Shown one piece after another: positions 50,389-59,005 of a stretch of 64,000 nt of DNA. The translations under genes and the position numbers were made by a program. The DNA is from Hamadaea sp013361475 (lineage in GTDB: Bacteria > Actinomycetota > Actinomycetes > Mycobacteriales > Micromonosporaceae). The notes under the pieces were generated by a model. The model saw only the letters and a program-made list of their open reading frames with translations. It searched no databases and had not been told where the DNA came from. The stretch lies in assembly GCF_040654195.1 (NCBI RefSeq), contig NZ_JBFAHM010000003.1, positions 62,001-126,000 on the forward strand. Direction: 5' to 3'. Position 1 is the stretch's first letter. The number at the start of each line of letters is the position of its first letter.

Positions 50389-51806
50389 GAGCGGCGTGGC
50401 GGGCGGCCGATGTGCGGGCGGCCGAGAAGACCCTGATGGCGACGCTGCCTCCGGGCACGCTCATGGCGCGGGCCGCCGCGGGACTCGCCCGGCGGTGCGC
50501 CATCACGTTGCGCGCGCAGGGCCGGGTCTACGGTTCGCGCGTCCTGCTCCTGGTCGGCACCGGCGACAACGGCGGCGACGCCCTGTACGCGGGCGCGACG
50601 CTCGCCGGTCAGGGCGCAGCGGTCTCGGCCTGGCTGACCGACGCGCGCCGGGCGCACGTAGGCGGCCTGGAGACGTTCCTTGCGAGGGGCGGGCGGGTCG
50701 TCACGGAGTGGCCGTCCGACGTGGACCTCGTCGTCGACGGCATGCTGGGCATCGGCGCCAGCGGCGCGCTGCGCGGAGCGGCGCTCGACGCGGCGACCCG
50801 GCTGGCCGGCCTCGACGCGCCGGTCATCGCGGTCGACGTGCCGTCTGGCGTCGCGGTCGACACCGGGGACCTGCCCGGTCCGGCCGTCCGCGCGGACGTG
50901 ACCGTCACCTTCGGCGTCCTCAAGCCCGCGCTCGTCGTCGGACCGGCCGCCCCGCTCGCCGGGCAGGTGGAGCTGGTCGACATCGGGCTGACCATGACCG
51001 CCGCGCCCGCCGTACGCCTCGCCGAGCAGGCGGACATCGAGGAGTGGTGGCCGCACGCCGGAGCGGAGTCGGACAAGTACAGCCGCGGGGTCGTCGGCCT
51101 CGCCACCGGATCGGCGAGCTTTCCGGGAGCGGCGCTGCTGTCCACCGCCGGCGCCCTCGCCGGACCGATCGGCATGGTCCGGTACGCCGGCTCCGCCCAC
51201 TCGATCGTGGCGACCCTGCACCCGTCGGTGGTCGTGGCCCCTCGCGTCGCCGACGCGGGACGCGTACAGGCCTGGGTCTGCGGCAGCGGACTGTCCACCG
51301 ACCAGCGCGCCCGCGAAGAACTGCGAGCGGTGCTCGCGGCACCGGTTCCGGCGGTTCTCGACGCCGACGCGATCACGATGCTGGTCGACGGCACCCACGC
51401 GAACGAACTGCGCGCCCGGTCCGCGCCGACCGTGCTCACCCCGCACGACGGGGAGTTCAAGCGGCTCGCCGGGAGCGCGCCGGGGGAGGACCGGGTCGGC
51501 GCGGCGCTCACCCTCGCCGCCTGGACGCGGTCGGTCGTGCTGCTCAAAGGCGACCGGACGATCATCGCCTGTCCCGACGGCGAAGCCTGGGTCAACCCGA
51601 CCGGCTCCCCGGCCCTGGCGACGGCGGGCTCGGGCGACGTGCTCGGCGGCCTGCTCGGAGCACTGCTCGCTAGCGGTCTGACCCCCGTACGCGCTGCCGT
51701 CGCGGCCGCGTACCTGCACGGGCTCGCCGGGCGGGCCGCCGCCGAGACCGGGTCGGTCACCAGCGCGGATGTCGCACTCGCCTTACGTACGGTCGTTCCC
51801 CGCTGA
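50385..51806 (+). CDS. nnr: Bifunctional NAD(P)H-hydrate epimerase / ADP-dependent NAD(P)H-hydrate dehydratase
   Basis: A 473-residue repair enzyme for hydrated NAD(P)H. The N-terminal epimerase (YjeF_N) has VGTGDNGGDALYAGATLA and VIAVDVPSGVAVDTG. The C-terminal ribokinase-like dehydratase (YjeF_C) starts around DKYSRGVVGLATGS and has LTPHDGEFKRL and TAGSGDVLGGLLGALLA, the ADP site. It is coupled to acpS by a 4-bp overlap; the same neighbourhood (acpS, nnr, alr, tsaE) occurs in other actinobacteria. Confidence 0.95.
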   Translation: MRAAWRAADVRAAEKTLMATLPPGTLMARAAAGLARRCAITLRAQGRVYGSRVLLLVGTGDNGGDALYAGATLAGQGAAVSAWLTDARRAHVGGLETFLARGGRVVTEWPSDVDLVVDGMLGIGASGALRGAALDAATRLAGLDAPVIAVDVPSGVAVDTGDLPGPAVRADVTVTFGVLKPALVVGPAAPLAGQVELVDIGLTMTAAPAVRLAEQADIEEWWPHAGAESDKYSRGVVGLATGSASFPGAALLSTAGALAGPIGMVRYAGSAHSIVATLHPSVVVAPRVADAGRVQAWVCGSGLSTDQRAREELRAVLAAPVPAVLDADAITMLVDGTHANELRARSAPTVLTPHDGEFKRLAGSAPGEDRVGAALTLAAWTRSVVLLKGDRTIIACPDGEAWVNPTGSPALATAGSGDVLGGLLGALLASGLTPVRAAVAAAYLHGLAGRAAAETGSVTSADVALALRTVVPR

Positions 51807-51844
51807 CCGCCTCTTCGCCCTGCGCCCCGCGCCGTCTTCGCGCT

Positions 51845-51899
51845 GGATCAGGGTTCGCGGCCGAATCTTGCCCCAAGATATGGCCGGGAACCCTGATCC
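51845..51899. repeat. 55-bp inverted repeat, family 1, copy 5
   Basis: Arms GGATCAGGGTTC... / ...GAACCCTGATCC, inner GGCC/GGCC where other copies have GGTC/GACC (a two-sided change). Flanks CGCGCT and AGCGCG extend the stem. It lies 38 bp after the nnr stop and 86 bp before alr. Confidence 0.9.
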
Positions 51900-51985
51900 A
51901 GCGCGACCAGCGTCCCTGCGACCGATGCGTCCCGGGCGTTGATCTCCCCGAGCCGACGAGGCGTACCAGCCGGTAGGGTAGGACT

Positions 51986-53095
51986 ATGTGGCAGGCGGAA
52001 GCGGTCGTCGATCTCGCGGCCGTGCGGGCCAACGTCGAGCTGCTCAAGGCGAAGACGTCGGCCGAGGTGATGGCGGTGGTGAAGGCCGACGGTTACGGCC
52101 ACGGCGCGGTGCGCAGCGCGCGGGCCGCCCTCGCCGGCGGGGCCACCTGGCTCGGCGTACGCAGTCTGCCGGAGGCGCTCGAACTCCGGGCGGAAGGGGT
52201 GACCGCGCCGATCCTGGCCTGGCTGCTGCCGCCGGGGACGCCGCTGCGGGAGGGCGTACTCGCCGATGTCGATCTGAGCGTGTCCAGCCTGGGTCAGCTG
52301 GCCGAGCTGGCCGAGGACGCGCGCCAGGTCGATCGGGTCGCCCGCGTACATCTCAAGATCGACACCGGGCTCAACCGGAACGGGGCGCCCCCCGACGTCT
52401 GGCCCAAGCTCGTCGAGGCGGCCGCGAAGGCGCAGGCGGAGGGCGTACTGGAGATCGTCGGGGTGTGGAGCCATCTGGCCTGCGCCGACGAGGTCGGCCA
52501 CCCGTCGATCGACCGTCAGCTGCAGGTCTTCCACGACGCGCTGGCGACCGCCGAGCGTACGGGGGTCACGCCGCGGCTCCGGCACATCGCCAACTCGGCC
52601 GCCACGCTGACCCGGCCCGACGCGCACTTCGACCTGGTCCGCCCGGGGGTCGCGGTCTACGGGCTCTCGCCCATCGCGGGCGAGACCTTCGGCCTGCGGC
52701 CCGCGATGACGGTCCGTGCGCCGGTCGCGCTGGTCAAGCGGGTCCCGGCCGGCGAGGGCGTCTCCTACGGCCACACCTACGTCACGGCCCGCGAGACCAC
52801 GCTCTGCCTCATTCCCCTCGGGTACGCCGACGGCGTGCCCCGGCACGCGAGCGGCAGTGGCCCCGTCCAGGTGAACGGTCGGCGCTTCGAGGTCGCCGGG
52901 CGCGTGTGCATGGACCAGTTCGTCCTCGACTGCGACGACGCGGTGGTGACCGCCGGGGACGAGGCGATCCTGTTCGGACCCGGCGACCGGGGTGAGCCGA
53001 CCGCCGACGACTGGGCGGCCGCCGTCGGCACGATCAACTACGAGATCGTGACCCGGTTCGGGCGGTCGGGCGTACCGCGCAGGTATCGGGACTGA
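51986..53095 (+). CDS. alr: Alanine racemase
   Basis: A 369-residue PLP enzyme making D-alanine for peptidoglycan. The PLP lysine is K33 in VVKADGYGHG. The catalytic tyrosine of the C-terminal domain lies in GEGVSYGHTYV. IPLGYADGVPR and VCMDQFVLD are typical. The ATG at 51986 gives MWQAEAVVDL. Followed after 2 bp by the hydrolase gene, it heads an alr / hydrolase / tsaE operon. Confidence 0.95.
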   Translation: MWQAEAVVDLAAVRANVELLKAKTSAEVMAVVKADGYGHGAVRSARAALAGGATWLGVRSLPEALELRAEGVTAPILAWLLPPGTPLREGVLADVDLSVSSLGQLAELAEDARQVDRVARVHLKIDTGLNRNGAPPDVWPKLVEAAAKAQAEGVLEIVGVWSHLACADEVGHPSIDRQLQVFHDALATAERTGVTPRLRHIANSAATLTRPDAHFDLVRPGVAVYGLSPIAGETFGLRPAMTVRAPVALVKRVPAGEGVSYGHTYVTARETTLCLIPLGYADGVPRHASGSGPVQVNGRRFEVAGRVCMDQFVLDCDDAVVTAGDEAILFGPGDRGEPTADDWAAAVGTINYEIVTRFGRSGVPRRYRD

Positions 53096-53097
53096 CC

Positions 53098-54174
53098 ATG
53101 GCTAGATGGGGCATCGTCGGGGCATTGGCAGGAGTGGCGGCGGCCGGGGTGGCCGCCGGAGTGGCGGCGGAGCGTGCCTTGGTGGGCCGAACACGAAAGA
53201 ACTCCGACGACCGGTACGCCGACGAGCCGTTCGGCCCGTTGGCGTATGACGAGGCGTTGACCGTGACGACGGCGGACGGAGTGCAGCTGTATGTCGAGAT
53301 CGTCGAGCCGGCCGACGGCGTGGCGGTGGATCTCGGCGGCTTCAGCGAGCCGGAGGCGACGCTGATCTTCGTCCACGGCTTCTGCCTGGACATGGGTACC
53401 TTCCACATGCAGCGGCGCTACCTCGACCCCGGTGACTATCGGATGGTCTTCTACGACCAGCCGGGCCACGGCCGGTCCGGCCGCCTGGAGGACGGGGAGT
53501 ACGAGCTGCCCGCGCTGGGCGAGGCGCTGCGCGACGTCATCCAGCAGACCACGCCGGCCGGTCCGGTCGTCCTCATCGGACACTCGATGGGCGGCATGAC
53601 GATCATGGCGTGTGCGGAGCTGTTCCCAGAGCTGTTCGCCGACCGGGTCGCCGGGGTCGTGCTCATCTCCACCAGCGGCGGCAAGTCGGAGACCGGCAAA
53701 CTCGGCGGCATACCGGAGATGATCGCCGGAGCCGGTCCACTGCTCGGCATGGTGTCCGGCGCGACCAAGTACAGCGGGCACATGATCGACCGCGCCCGGC
53801 ACGCCTCCAGCGACCTCGCGTGGCTGCTCACCCGGCGGTACGGCTTCGGCGCCAAACGACCGAGCCCGGCGTTGGTCTCCTATGTGGAGCGCATGAACTC
53901 CAGTACGCCGATGGACACGGTCACCCGCTACCTGCGTACGCTCTACAGCCACGCCCGCTACCCGGCGCTGGCCGCGATCCGTGACAAGCCGGTGATGGTG
54001 ATCTGCGGCGAGAAGGATCCGATCCTGCCGGTGAAGCACTCCGAGGAGATCGTCCGGCACCTGCCCGACGCCGAACTCGTCGTCGTCCCCGACTCCGGTC
54101 ACGTGGTTCTGCTGGAGCACGCCGACGAGGTGAACGCGGCGTTGCAGAGCTTCCTCGATAAGGTTGTCGGGTGA
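53098..54174 (+). CDS. Alpha/beta-fold hydrolase with N-terminal membrane segment
   Basis: 358 residues. An Ala/Gly-rich hydrophobic N-terminus (residues 4-25) could be a signal anchor. The hydrolase has LIFVHGFCLDMGTF (oxyanion), the nucleophile elbow GHSMGGMTIMA, Asp in CGEKDPILPVKHS and His in PDSGHVVLLEH, so the triad is complete. The substrate is unknown. The same type of hydrolase sits between alr and tsaE in other actinobacteria. It is coupled to tsaE by a GTGA overlap. Confidence 0.87.
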   Translation: MARWGIVGALAGVAAAGVAAGVAAERALVGRTRKNSDDRYADEPFGPLAYDEALTVTTADGVQLYVEIVEPADGVAVDLGGFSEPEATLIFVHGFCLDMGTFHMQRRYLDPGDYRMVFYDQPGHGRSGRLEDGEYELPALGEALRDVIQQTTPAGPVVLIGHSMGGMTIMACAELFPELFADRVAGVVLISTSGGKSETGKLGGIPEMIAGAGPLLGMVSGATKYSGHMIDRARHASSDLAWLLTRRYGFGAKRPSPALVSYVERMNSSTPMDTVTRYLRTLYSHARYPALAAIRDKPVMVICGEKDPILPVKHSEEIVRHLPDAELVVVPDSGHVVLLEHADEVNAALQSFLDKVVG

Positions 54175-54662
54175 GTTCTAGGCAGAGCCCCATCAAGTTG
54201 TCGAAGGTCGAGGACACTCACGCGTACGGCGCGGAGCTGGCCCGCCTGCTGCGCGCCGGCGATCTCGTGATCCTCACCGGCCCCCTCGGCGCCGGGAAGA
54301 CCGCCCTGGCCCAGGGCATCGGCGCGGGGCTGCGCGTACTCGGTGACGTGACCTCGCCGACGTTCGTCATCGCCCGGGTGCATCGCCCTGACGTGCACGC
54401 CGGTGGCACGGTCCCGATGGTGCACGTCGACGCGTACCGGCTCGGGATGGTCCGCGATCCGCGCGCCGAAGTGGACGACCTGGACCTCGACGCCGACATC
54501 GACGACTCGGTGACCCTCGTCGAATGGGGCGAGGGCATGGTGGAGCAGCTCGCGGAGGCGTACCTCGAGGTGCGCATCACCCGGCACGACGACGACACCC
54601 GCGAGGTCGAGCTGGTCGGCCACGACGGCGACTGGGCCGCCCGCCTCACGCCATCCGCATGA
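54171..54662 (+). CDS. tsaE: tRNA threonylcarbamoyladenosine biosynthesis ATPase TsaE
   Basis: A 163-residue ATPase that drives turnover of the TsaB-TsaD complex in t6A37 formation. Walker A GPLGAGKT is at 37-44, followed by VTSPTFVIARVH, VHVDAYRLG and TLVEWGEG (Walker B-like). The GTG at 54171 overlaps the hydrolase stop. Its partner genes tsaB and tsaD lie next door but on the opposite strand. Its own stop codon lies within the 75-bp inverted repeat. Confidence 0.94.
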   Translation: MSSRQSPIKLSKVEDTHAYGAELARLLRAGDLVILTGPLGAGKTALAQGIGAGLRVLGDVTSPTFVIARVHRPDVHAGGTVPMVHVDAYRLGMVRDPRAEVDDLDLDADIDDSVTLVEWGEGMVEQLAEAYLEVRITRHDDDTREVELVGHDGDWAARLTPSA

Positions 54663-54733
54663 TCATTGCGTCAGCCATGCTGCTTCGGAAGGCGAATTGC
54701 CCCATCAAACAGCATGGCTGACGCAATGATCAT
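54659..54733. repeat. 75-bp inverted repeat, family 2, copy 2
   Basis: Perfect 24-base arms ATGATCATTGCGTCAGCC... / ...GGCTGACGCAATGATCAT around a 27-base loop. It includes the tsaE stop codon and ends 3 bp before the convergent gene's stop. The arms match copy 1 (23429-23503) except for paired changes that keep both stems intact. Confidence 0.9.
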
Positions 54734-54736
54734 GAA

Positions 54737-55012
54737 TTAGCGATCGACAGGCGTGAAGTCCCAGCTGTGCGCGGACCGCGCCACGAGGTCGCGCGGCGGG
54801 TCCGGCAGCGGCGTTGGTTCGCCACGCCAGCGGGACATGACGACGATCCGGCCGTCCGCCGAGGAGAAGATCTCGGTCGAGACGTGCAACGGCTGGATCT
54901 CCAAGCCGGGGACGGCGATGTCGCACACCCAGCTGAGCAGTTCGGGGAAGTGGTGGGGGTACGCCCGAATCTCCCACATGCGCACGATCACGCCTGGCAA
55001 GGTAGCAGTCAT
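54737..55012 (-). CDS. Small protein of unknown function downstream of tsaD
   Basis: A 91-residue protein, MTATLPGVIVRMWEIRAYP at the start, with a central VCDIAVPGLEIQPLHVSTEIF stretch and a VVMSRWRGEPTPLPDPP end. The strand-rich pattern recalls ferredoxin-like antibiotic-monooxygenase/dimeric alpha-beta-barrel folds, but no family is certain. The ATG at 55012 overlaps the tsaD stop (ATGA), so it is the last gene of the tsaB-rimI-tsaD operon. Confidence 0.72.
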   Translation of the reverse strand: MTATLPGVIVRMWEIRAYPHHFPELLSWVCDIAVPGLEIQPLHVSTEIFSSADGRIVVMSRWRGEPTPLPDPPRDLVARSAHSWDFTPVDR

Positions 55013-56055
55013 GCGACGACCAACGTGAGCGGCATTGCGGAATCGGCTGGGAGGTCGAGCCGGCTGGGCGCGATGCCCGAGGCCACCAGGTGCGAGCCCA
55101 GCGCGGCGACCATCGCGCCGTTGTCGGTGCACAGCTTCGGCCGCGGTACGCGTACCGCGATCCCGTGCTTGGCTGCGCGTTCTTCGGCGAGCGCGCGGAG
55201 CCGGGAGTTGGCCGCGACGCCACCGCCGATGACCAGGGTCTCGATGCCGTTGGCCCGACAGGCGTCGATGGCCTTGGTGGTGAGCACATCGCAGACGGCT
55301 TCCTGGAACGCGGCCGCGACGTCGGCGACCGGCACGGGTTCGCCGGACTTCTCCCGGGCCTCCACCCAGCGGGCGACCGCCGTCTTGAGTCCGGAGAACG
55401 AGAAGTCGAAGCGGTGTGTCGCGAGGTCTTTCGCCGCCGTCAGGCCGCGCGGGAAGGTGATCGACGCGCCGTCGCCGTCGCGAGCCGCCTTGTCGATCCA
55501 GGGTCCGCCCGGGAAGGGCAGTCCGAGGAGGCGGGCCACCTTGTCGAAGGCCTCACCGGCGGCGTCGTCGATGGTGGCGCCCAACGGGGTGACGCCACGC
55601 GCGAGGTCTTTGACCATCAGCAGCGACGAGTGGCCGCCGGAGACGAGCAGCGCGATGGCCGGCTCGGGCAGGGGACCGTGCTCCAACGTGTCCACGGCGA
55701 CATGGGCGGCGAGGTGGTTCACGCCGTAGATCGGCTTCTCGGCGGCGAGCGCGTACCCCTTCGCGGCGGCCACCCCGACGAGGAGCGCCCCGGCCAGACC
55801 CGGTCCGGCGGTCACCGCGATCGCGTCCACGTCGGCCAGGGTCACCCCGGCCTGGTCCAGCGCCCGTTCCATGGTAGGGATCATGGCCTCCAGGTGGGCG
55901 CGGCTGGCCACCTCGGGCACCACGCCGCCGAACCGGGCATGCTCGTCCACACTGGACGCCAGCGCCTCGCCGAGCAGCGTATGCCCCCGGACGATGCCGA
56001 CGCCGGTCTCGTCGCAGCTCGTCTCGATGCCCAGGACCAACGGCTCTGACTTCAC
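55009..56055 (-). CDS. tsaD: tRNA N6-adenosine threonylcarbamoyltransferase TsaD
   Basis: A 348-residue ASKHA-fold enzyme transferring the threonylcarbamoyl group to A37 of ANN-decoding tRNAs. LGIETSCDETGVGIV starts the fold. The metal ligands His114 and His118 are in GVNHLAAHVA, and LLVSGGHSSLL and VIGGGVAANSRLR bind nucleotide and substrate. It lies 19 bp downstream of rimI. Confidence 0.95.
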   Translation of the reverse strand: MKSEPLVLGIETSCDETGVGIVRGHTLLGEALASSVDEHARFGGVVPEVASRAHLEAMIPTMERALDQAGVTLADVDAIAVTAGPGLAGALLVGVAAAKGYALAAEKPIYGVNHLAAHVAVDTLEHGPLPEPAIALLVSGGHSSLLMVKDLARGVTPLGATIDDAAGEAFDKVARLLGLPFPGGPWIDKAARDGDGASITFPRGLTAAKDLATHRFDFSFSGLKTAVARWVEAREKSGEPVPVADVAAAFQEAVCDVLTTKAIDACRANGIETLVIGGGVAANSRLRALAEERAAKHGIAVRVPRPKLCTDNGAMVAALGSHLVASGIAPSRLDLPADSAMPLTLVVA

Positions 56056-56074
56056 GGGGACTCCTCAAGGACTT

Positions 56075-56521
56075 TCACGGTTCGATCCGGCGCATGACCC
56101 ACGCGTCGGTGTTGCTCGGCTGGTAGTACCGCTTGCGAACGCCCACCGTCTCGAACCCGAAGTCGGCGTAGAGCGCCTGCGCGGGCTTGTTGTCGGCGGC
56201 GACCTCCAGCAGCGTCTGGTCGATCCCGGCCCGGCTCGCCACGTCGAGCAGGGCGGCGACCAGGGCGCGGCCGATCCCGCGGCGTTGGGCGTCACGGCGG
56301 ACGGCGACGTTGTTGATCCAGGCCTCGTCGGGCGGGCTCAACGCCAGCCCGCCATAGCCGAGGACCGCGCCGTCCTCGGTCGCGGCCAGGTAGAGGTGCC
56401 CGTTGGCGAGCTCGTTCCAGAACATGCCCGCGGTCCACGCCTCGGCCCCGAACAGGTCCGCCTCGATCGGCAACAGGTCGGCGATCTGCCACCAGCGCAG
56501 CCGCCCCAGCTGGAAGGTCAT
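56075..56521 (-). CDS. rimI: Ribosomal protein S18-alanine N-acetyltransferase
   Basis: A 148-residue GNAT enzyme. The acetyl-CoA loop is VAVRRDAQRRGIGRALVAAL, then LLEVAADNKPAQALYADFGFETVGVRKRYY, the RimI-specific end with the catalytic-region glutamate and tyrosine. The location between tsaB and tsaD is the standard actinobacterial order and supports the call over a generic acetyltransferase. Confidence 0.9.
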   Translation of the reverse strand: MTFQLGRLRWWQIADLLPIEADLFGAEAWTAGMFWNELANGHLYLAATEDGAVLGYGGLALSPPDEAWINNVAVRRDAQRRGIGRALVAALLDVASRAGIDQTLLEVAADNKPAQALYADFGFETVGVRKRYYQPSNTDAWVMRRIEP

Positions 56522-56531
56522 GCGGCCACCG

Positions 56532-57188
56532 TCATGACACTCGCTTGGGTGCTCCCGGCTCGACCGCGTCCGGACGGCGCAGGTAGAGCGGAGTCAGCCG
56601 CTCGGACGGCGCGTTCTCGCGTACGCGAGAAGCCGCCAGCCGGGCCAGCCACTCGGCCGACGGGTAGTCCGGGGCTTCGGGGGCGACGGCGAGGCCGAGC
56701 TGATCGGCGTACTTGCGGGCACCTTCGCCGACGGCGTGGTCGGCGACCGTCTGCCCGACGTCGGCCGGCTTGGCGACGTGGGGACCGTCGACCCGCTCCC
56801 CGTCCGAGTACGCCGCCCAGTAGACCTCGCGCCGCCGGGCGTCCGTCGCGACCAGGGCGGTGCCGGAGGTCGTGGCGCCCAGCCCGTCGAGGCTGCACAC
56901 GGCGTACGTGGGGATCTCGAGCGCGTCGGCGATCGAGGTCGCCGTCATCAAGCCCACCCGGAGACCGGTGAACGGGCCGGGGCCGACGCCGGCCACGATC
57001 GCGGTCAGCTCCCGGGGTTTCACCCCGGCCTCGGCGAGGGCGGCGTCGATCTGCGGGGCCAGCAGTTCGCCGTGCTTCTTTCCGTCGACCGTCACCCGTT
57101 CGGCTCGAATTCGCACGCCGGTGGCGGTGACTTCGGCCACCGCGGCGGTGATGGCGGGGGTGGCGGTGTCGACAACGAGGACAAGCAC
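56532..57188 (-). CDS. tsaB: tRNA threonylcarbamoyladenosine biosynthesis protein TsaB
   Basis: A 218-residue ASKHA-fold partner of TsaD. LVVDTATPAITAAV opens the fold, and GVGPGPFTGLRVGLMTATSIADAL is the hallmark helix-loop region that contacts TsaD. The GTG at 57188 gives the correct N-terminus; the extra 69 residues of the longer frame run into the divergent ABC gene and are not credible. It is the first gene of the tsaB-rimI-tsaD-small ORF operon. Confidence 0.92.
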   Translation of the reverse strand: MLVLVVDTATPAITAAVAEVTATGVRIRAERVTVDGKKHGELLAPQIDAALAEAGVKPRELTAIVAGVGPGPFTGLRVGLMTATSIADALEIPTYAVCSLDGLGATTSGTALVATDARRREVYWAAYSDGERVDGPHVAKPADVGQTVADHAVGEGARKYADQLGLAVAPEAPDYPSAEWLARLAASRVRENAPSERLTPLYLRRPDAVEPGAPKRVS

Positions 57189-57268
57189 GACGAACAGCCT
57201 ATCCGGGCAGCCGGTCGGAGGCGAAAACCGGTTGCCGCGCGGCGGCCTGATCTCGTAATGTCCGCGCT

Positions 57269-59005
57269 GTGCGCCGCCCCTTACGCAAACCCCTTCCTGA
57301 ACCTGATCCCGGCCGTCCGGACAGCCGGTCACCGGCGCATTACCTGTTCTGGCTCTGGCGTCAGCAGTGGCCGACCATGTTGGTGGGCATGTCACTCGGC
57401 GTCATCTGGATGGTCGCGATGGCACTCGGCCCGGCCGCCATCGGCCGTGCTCTCGACGCCCCCGACTTCGCCGGCCTGCTGCGGTGGGCCGGCGTTTTCG
57501 TGTTCCTCTGCGCCGTCACGGCCTGGGCGAACATCATGCGGCACCGGTTCGCGGTCTACAACTGGCTGCGAGCGGCGTACCGGACGATTCAGCTGACCGT
57601 CGACCAGGCCAACCGCCTCGGCGCCACGCTGCCCAAACGCATCGCGACCGGTGAGGTCGTCAGCATCGGCAACTCCGACGTCAGCCACATCGGCGGTGCG
57701 CTCGACATCCTCCTGCGCGGCTCGGGCGCGGTGGTCGCGATCGTGGTCGTCTCGATCATCCTGCTGACGACGTCGTTCCAGCTCGGCCTGGTCGTGCTGA
57801 TCGGCGTACCGCTCATGATGTCGGCGGTGGCGCTGCTCATCCGGCCGCTGCACACCCGGCAGGCGGCGTACCGGGAGCAGCAGGGCAGGCTGATCAGCCG
57901 GGCCGGGGACATCGTCGCGGGCCTGCGGGTGCTGCGGGGTGTCGGCGGCGAGTCGGTGTTCGCGGCGAGCTATCGGACCCAGTCGCAGAAGCTGCGGACC
58001 GAGGGCGTCCGGGTGGGCAAGGTCGACGCGCTGCTCGAGGCGGCGCAGGTGCTGCTGCCCGGCCTGTTCGTCGCGCTCGTCACCTGGCTTGGCGCCCGCT
58101 TCGCGCTCGCCGGTGAGATCCAGGTCGGGCAGCTGTTCAGCTTCTACGGGTACGCCGCCTTCCTGCTGGTGCCGCTGCGGACGATCGTCGAACTCGTCGA
58201 CAAGGTGACCCGGGGGCTGGTGGCCGCCCGGCGCATGGTCTACCTCCTGCAGTTGGAGCCGGAGATCGACGAGCCCGGGGCGCTCGACCGGAGCATGCCG
58301 CCGACCAGCGCCGTCGACCTGCACGATCCGACGTCGGGGGTCACGATCGAGGCCGGCCGGTTCATCGCGATCGCCAGTGCCAAACCGGAGGACGCGGCGG
58401 AAGTCGTGGACCGCCTCGGCCGCTATGCCGACAGCTCGGTCACTGCCGACGGCGTACCCCTGGAGAAGATGGCGAGGCGCGCGATCCGTGAGGTCATCCT
58501 CGTGGGTGACAACGACGCGCGGCTGTTCAGCGGTGAACTGCGCGCGGAGCTCGACCCGCGGGCGGGGACGCCGCGGGCCGCGACCGACGAGGAGATTCGC
58601 GCGGCGCTGACGGCGGCGAGCGCGACCGACATCGTGGACGCGCTGCCCGACGGCCTGGACAGCTTCGTAGCCGAGCGCGGCCGCGAGTTCTCCGGCGGTC
58701 AGCAGCAGCGGCTGCGGCTGGCCCGCGCGCTGCTCGCCGACACGCCGATGTTGCTGCTGGTCGAGCCGACGAGCGCCGTCGACGCGCACACCGAGGCCCG
58801 CGTCGCCGCCCGGGTCGGACCGTACCGGGCCGAGCGCGGCTCGCGGTCGACGGTGATCGCGAGCACCAGCCCGCTCGTGCTCGACCGGGCCGACAAGGTG
58901 ATCTACCTCGAGGACGGCAAGGTCGTGGCCGAGGGCACCCACCGTGAGCTGCTGCGGACCGAACCGCGGTACCGGGCCGTCGTGACCCGGGGAGAGGACG
59001 CCTGA
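57269..59005 (+). CDS. ABC exporter half-transporter with degenerate ATPase catalytic motifs (signature intact)
   Basis: 578 residues. There is a six-helix transmembrane domain at about 25-320, then a nucleotide-binding domain. The P-loop is gone: residues 366-380 read IAIASAKPEDAAEVV where GxxGxGKS is expected. The Q-loop position has GDN (412-416 region), Walker B is LLLVEP with V498 for Asp, and the switch histidine is replaced (ASTSPLVL). The ABC signature FSGGQQQ (474-480) is intact. The domain can therefore complete the partner's ATP site but not bind ATP normally itself. It overlaps the partner gene by 1 bp. The GTG start at 57269 is inferred. Confidence 0.87.
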   Translation: MRRPLRKPLPEPDPGRPDSRSPAHYLFWLWRQQWPTMLVGMSLGVIWMVAMALGPAAIGRALDAPDFAGLLRWAGVFVFLCAVTAWANIMRHRFAVYNWLRAAYRTIQLTVDQANRLGATLPKRIATGEVVSIGNSDVSHIGGALDILLRGSGAVVAIVVVSIILLTTSFQLGLVVLIGVPLMMSAVALLIRPLHTRQAAYREQQGRLISRAGDIVAGLRVLRGVGGESVFAASYRTQSQKLRTEGVRVGKVDALLEAAQVLLPGLFVALVTWLGARFALAGEIQVGQLFSFYGYAAFLLVPLRTIVELVDKVTRGLVAARRMVYLLQLEPEIDEPGALDRSMPPTSAVDLHDPTSGVTIEAGRFIAIASAKPEDAAEVVDRLGRYADSSVTADGVPLEKMARRAIREVILVGDNDARLFSGELRAELDPRAGTPRAATDEEIRAALTAASATDIVDALPDGLDSFVAERGREFSGGQQQRLRLARALLADTPMLLLVEPTSAVDAHTEARVAARVGPYRAERGSRSTVIASTSPLVLDRADKVIYLEDGKVVAEGTHRELLRTEPRYRAVVTRGEDA

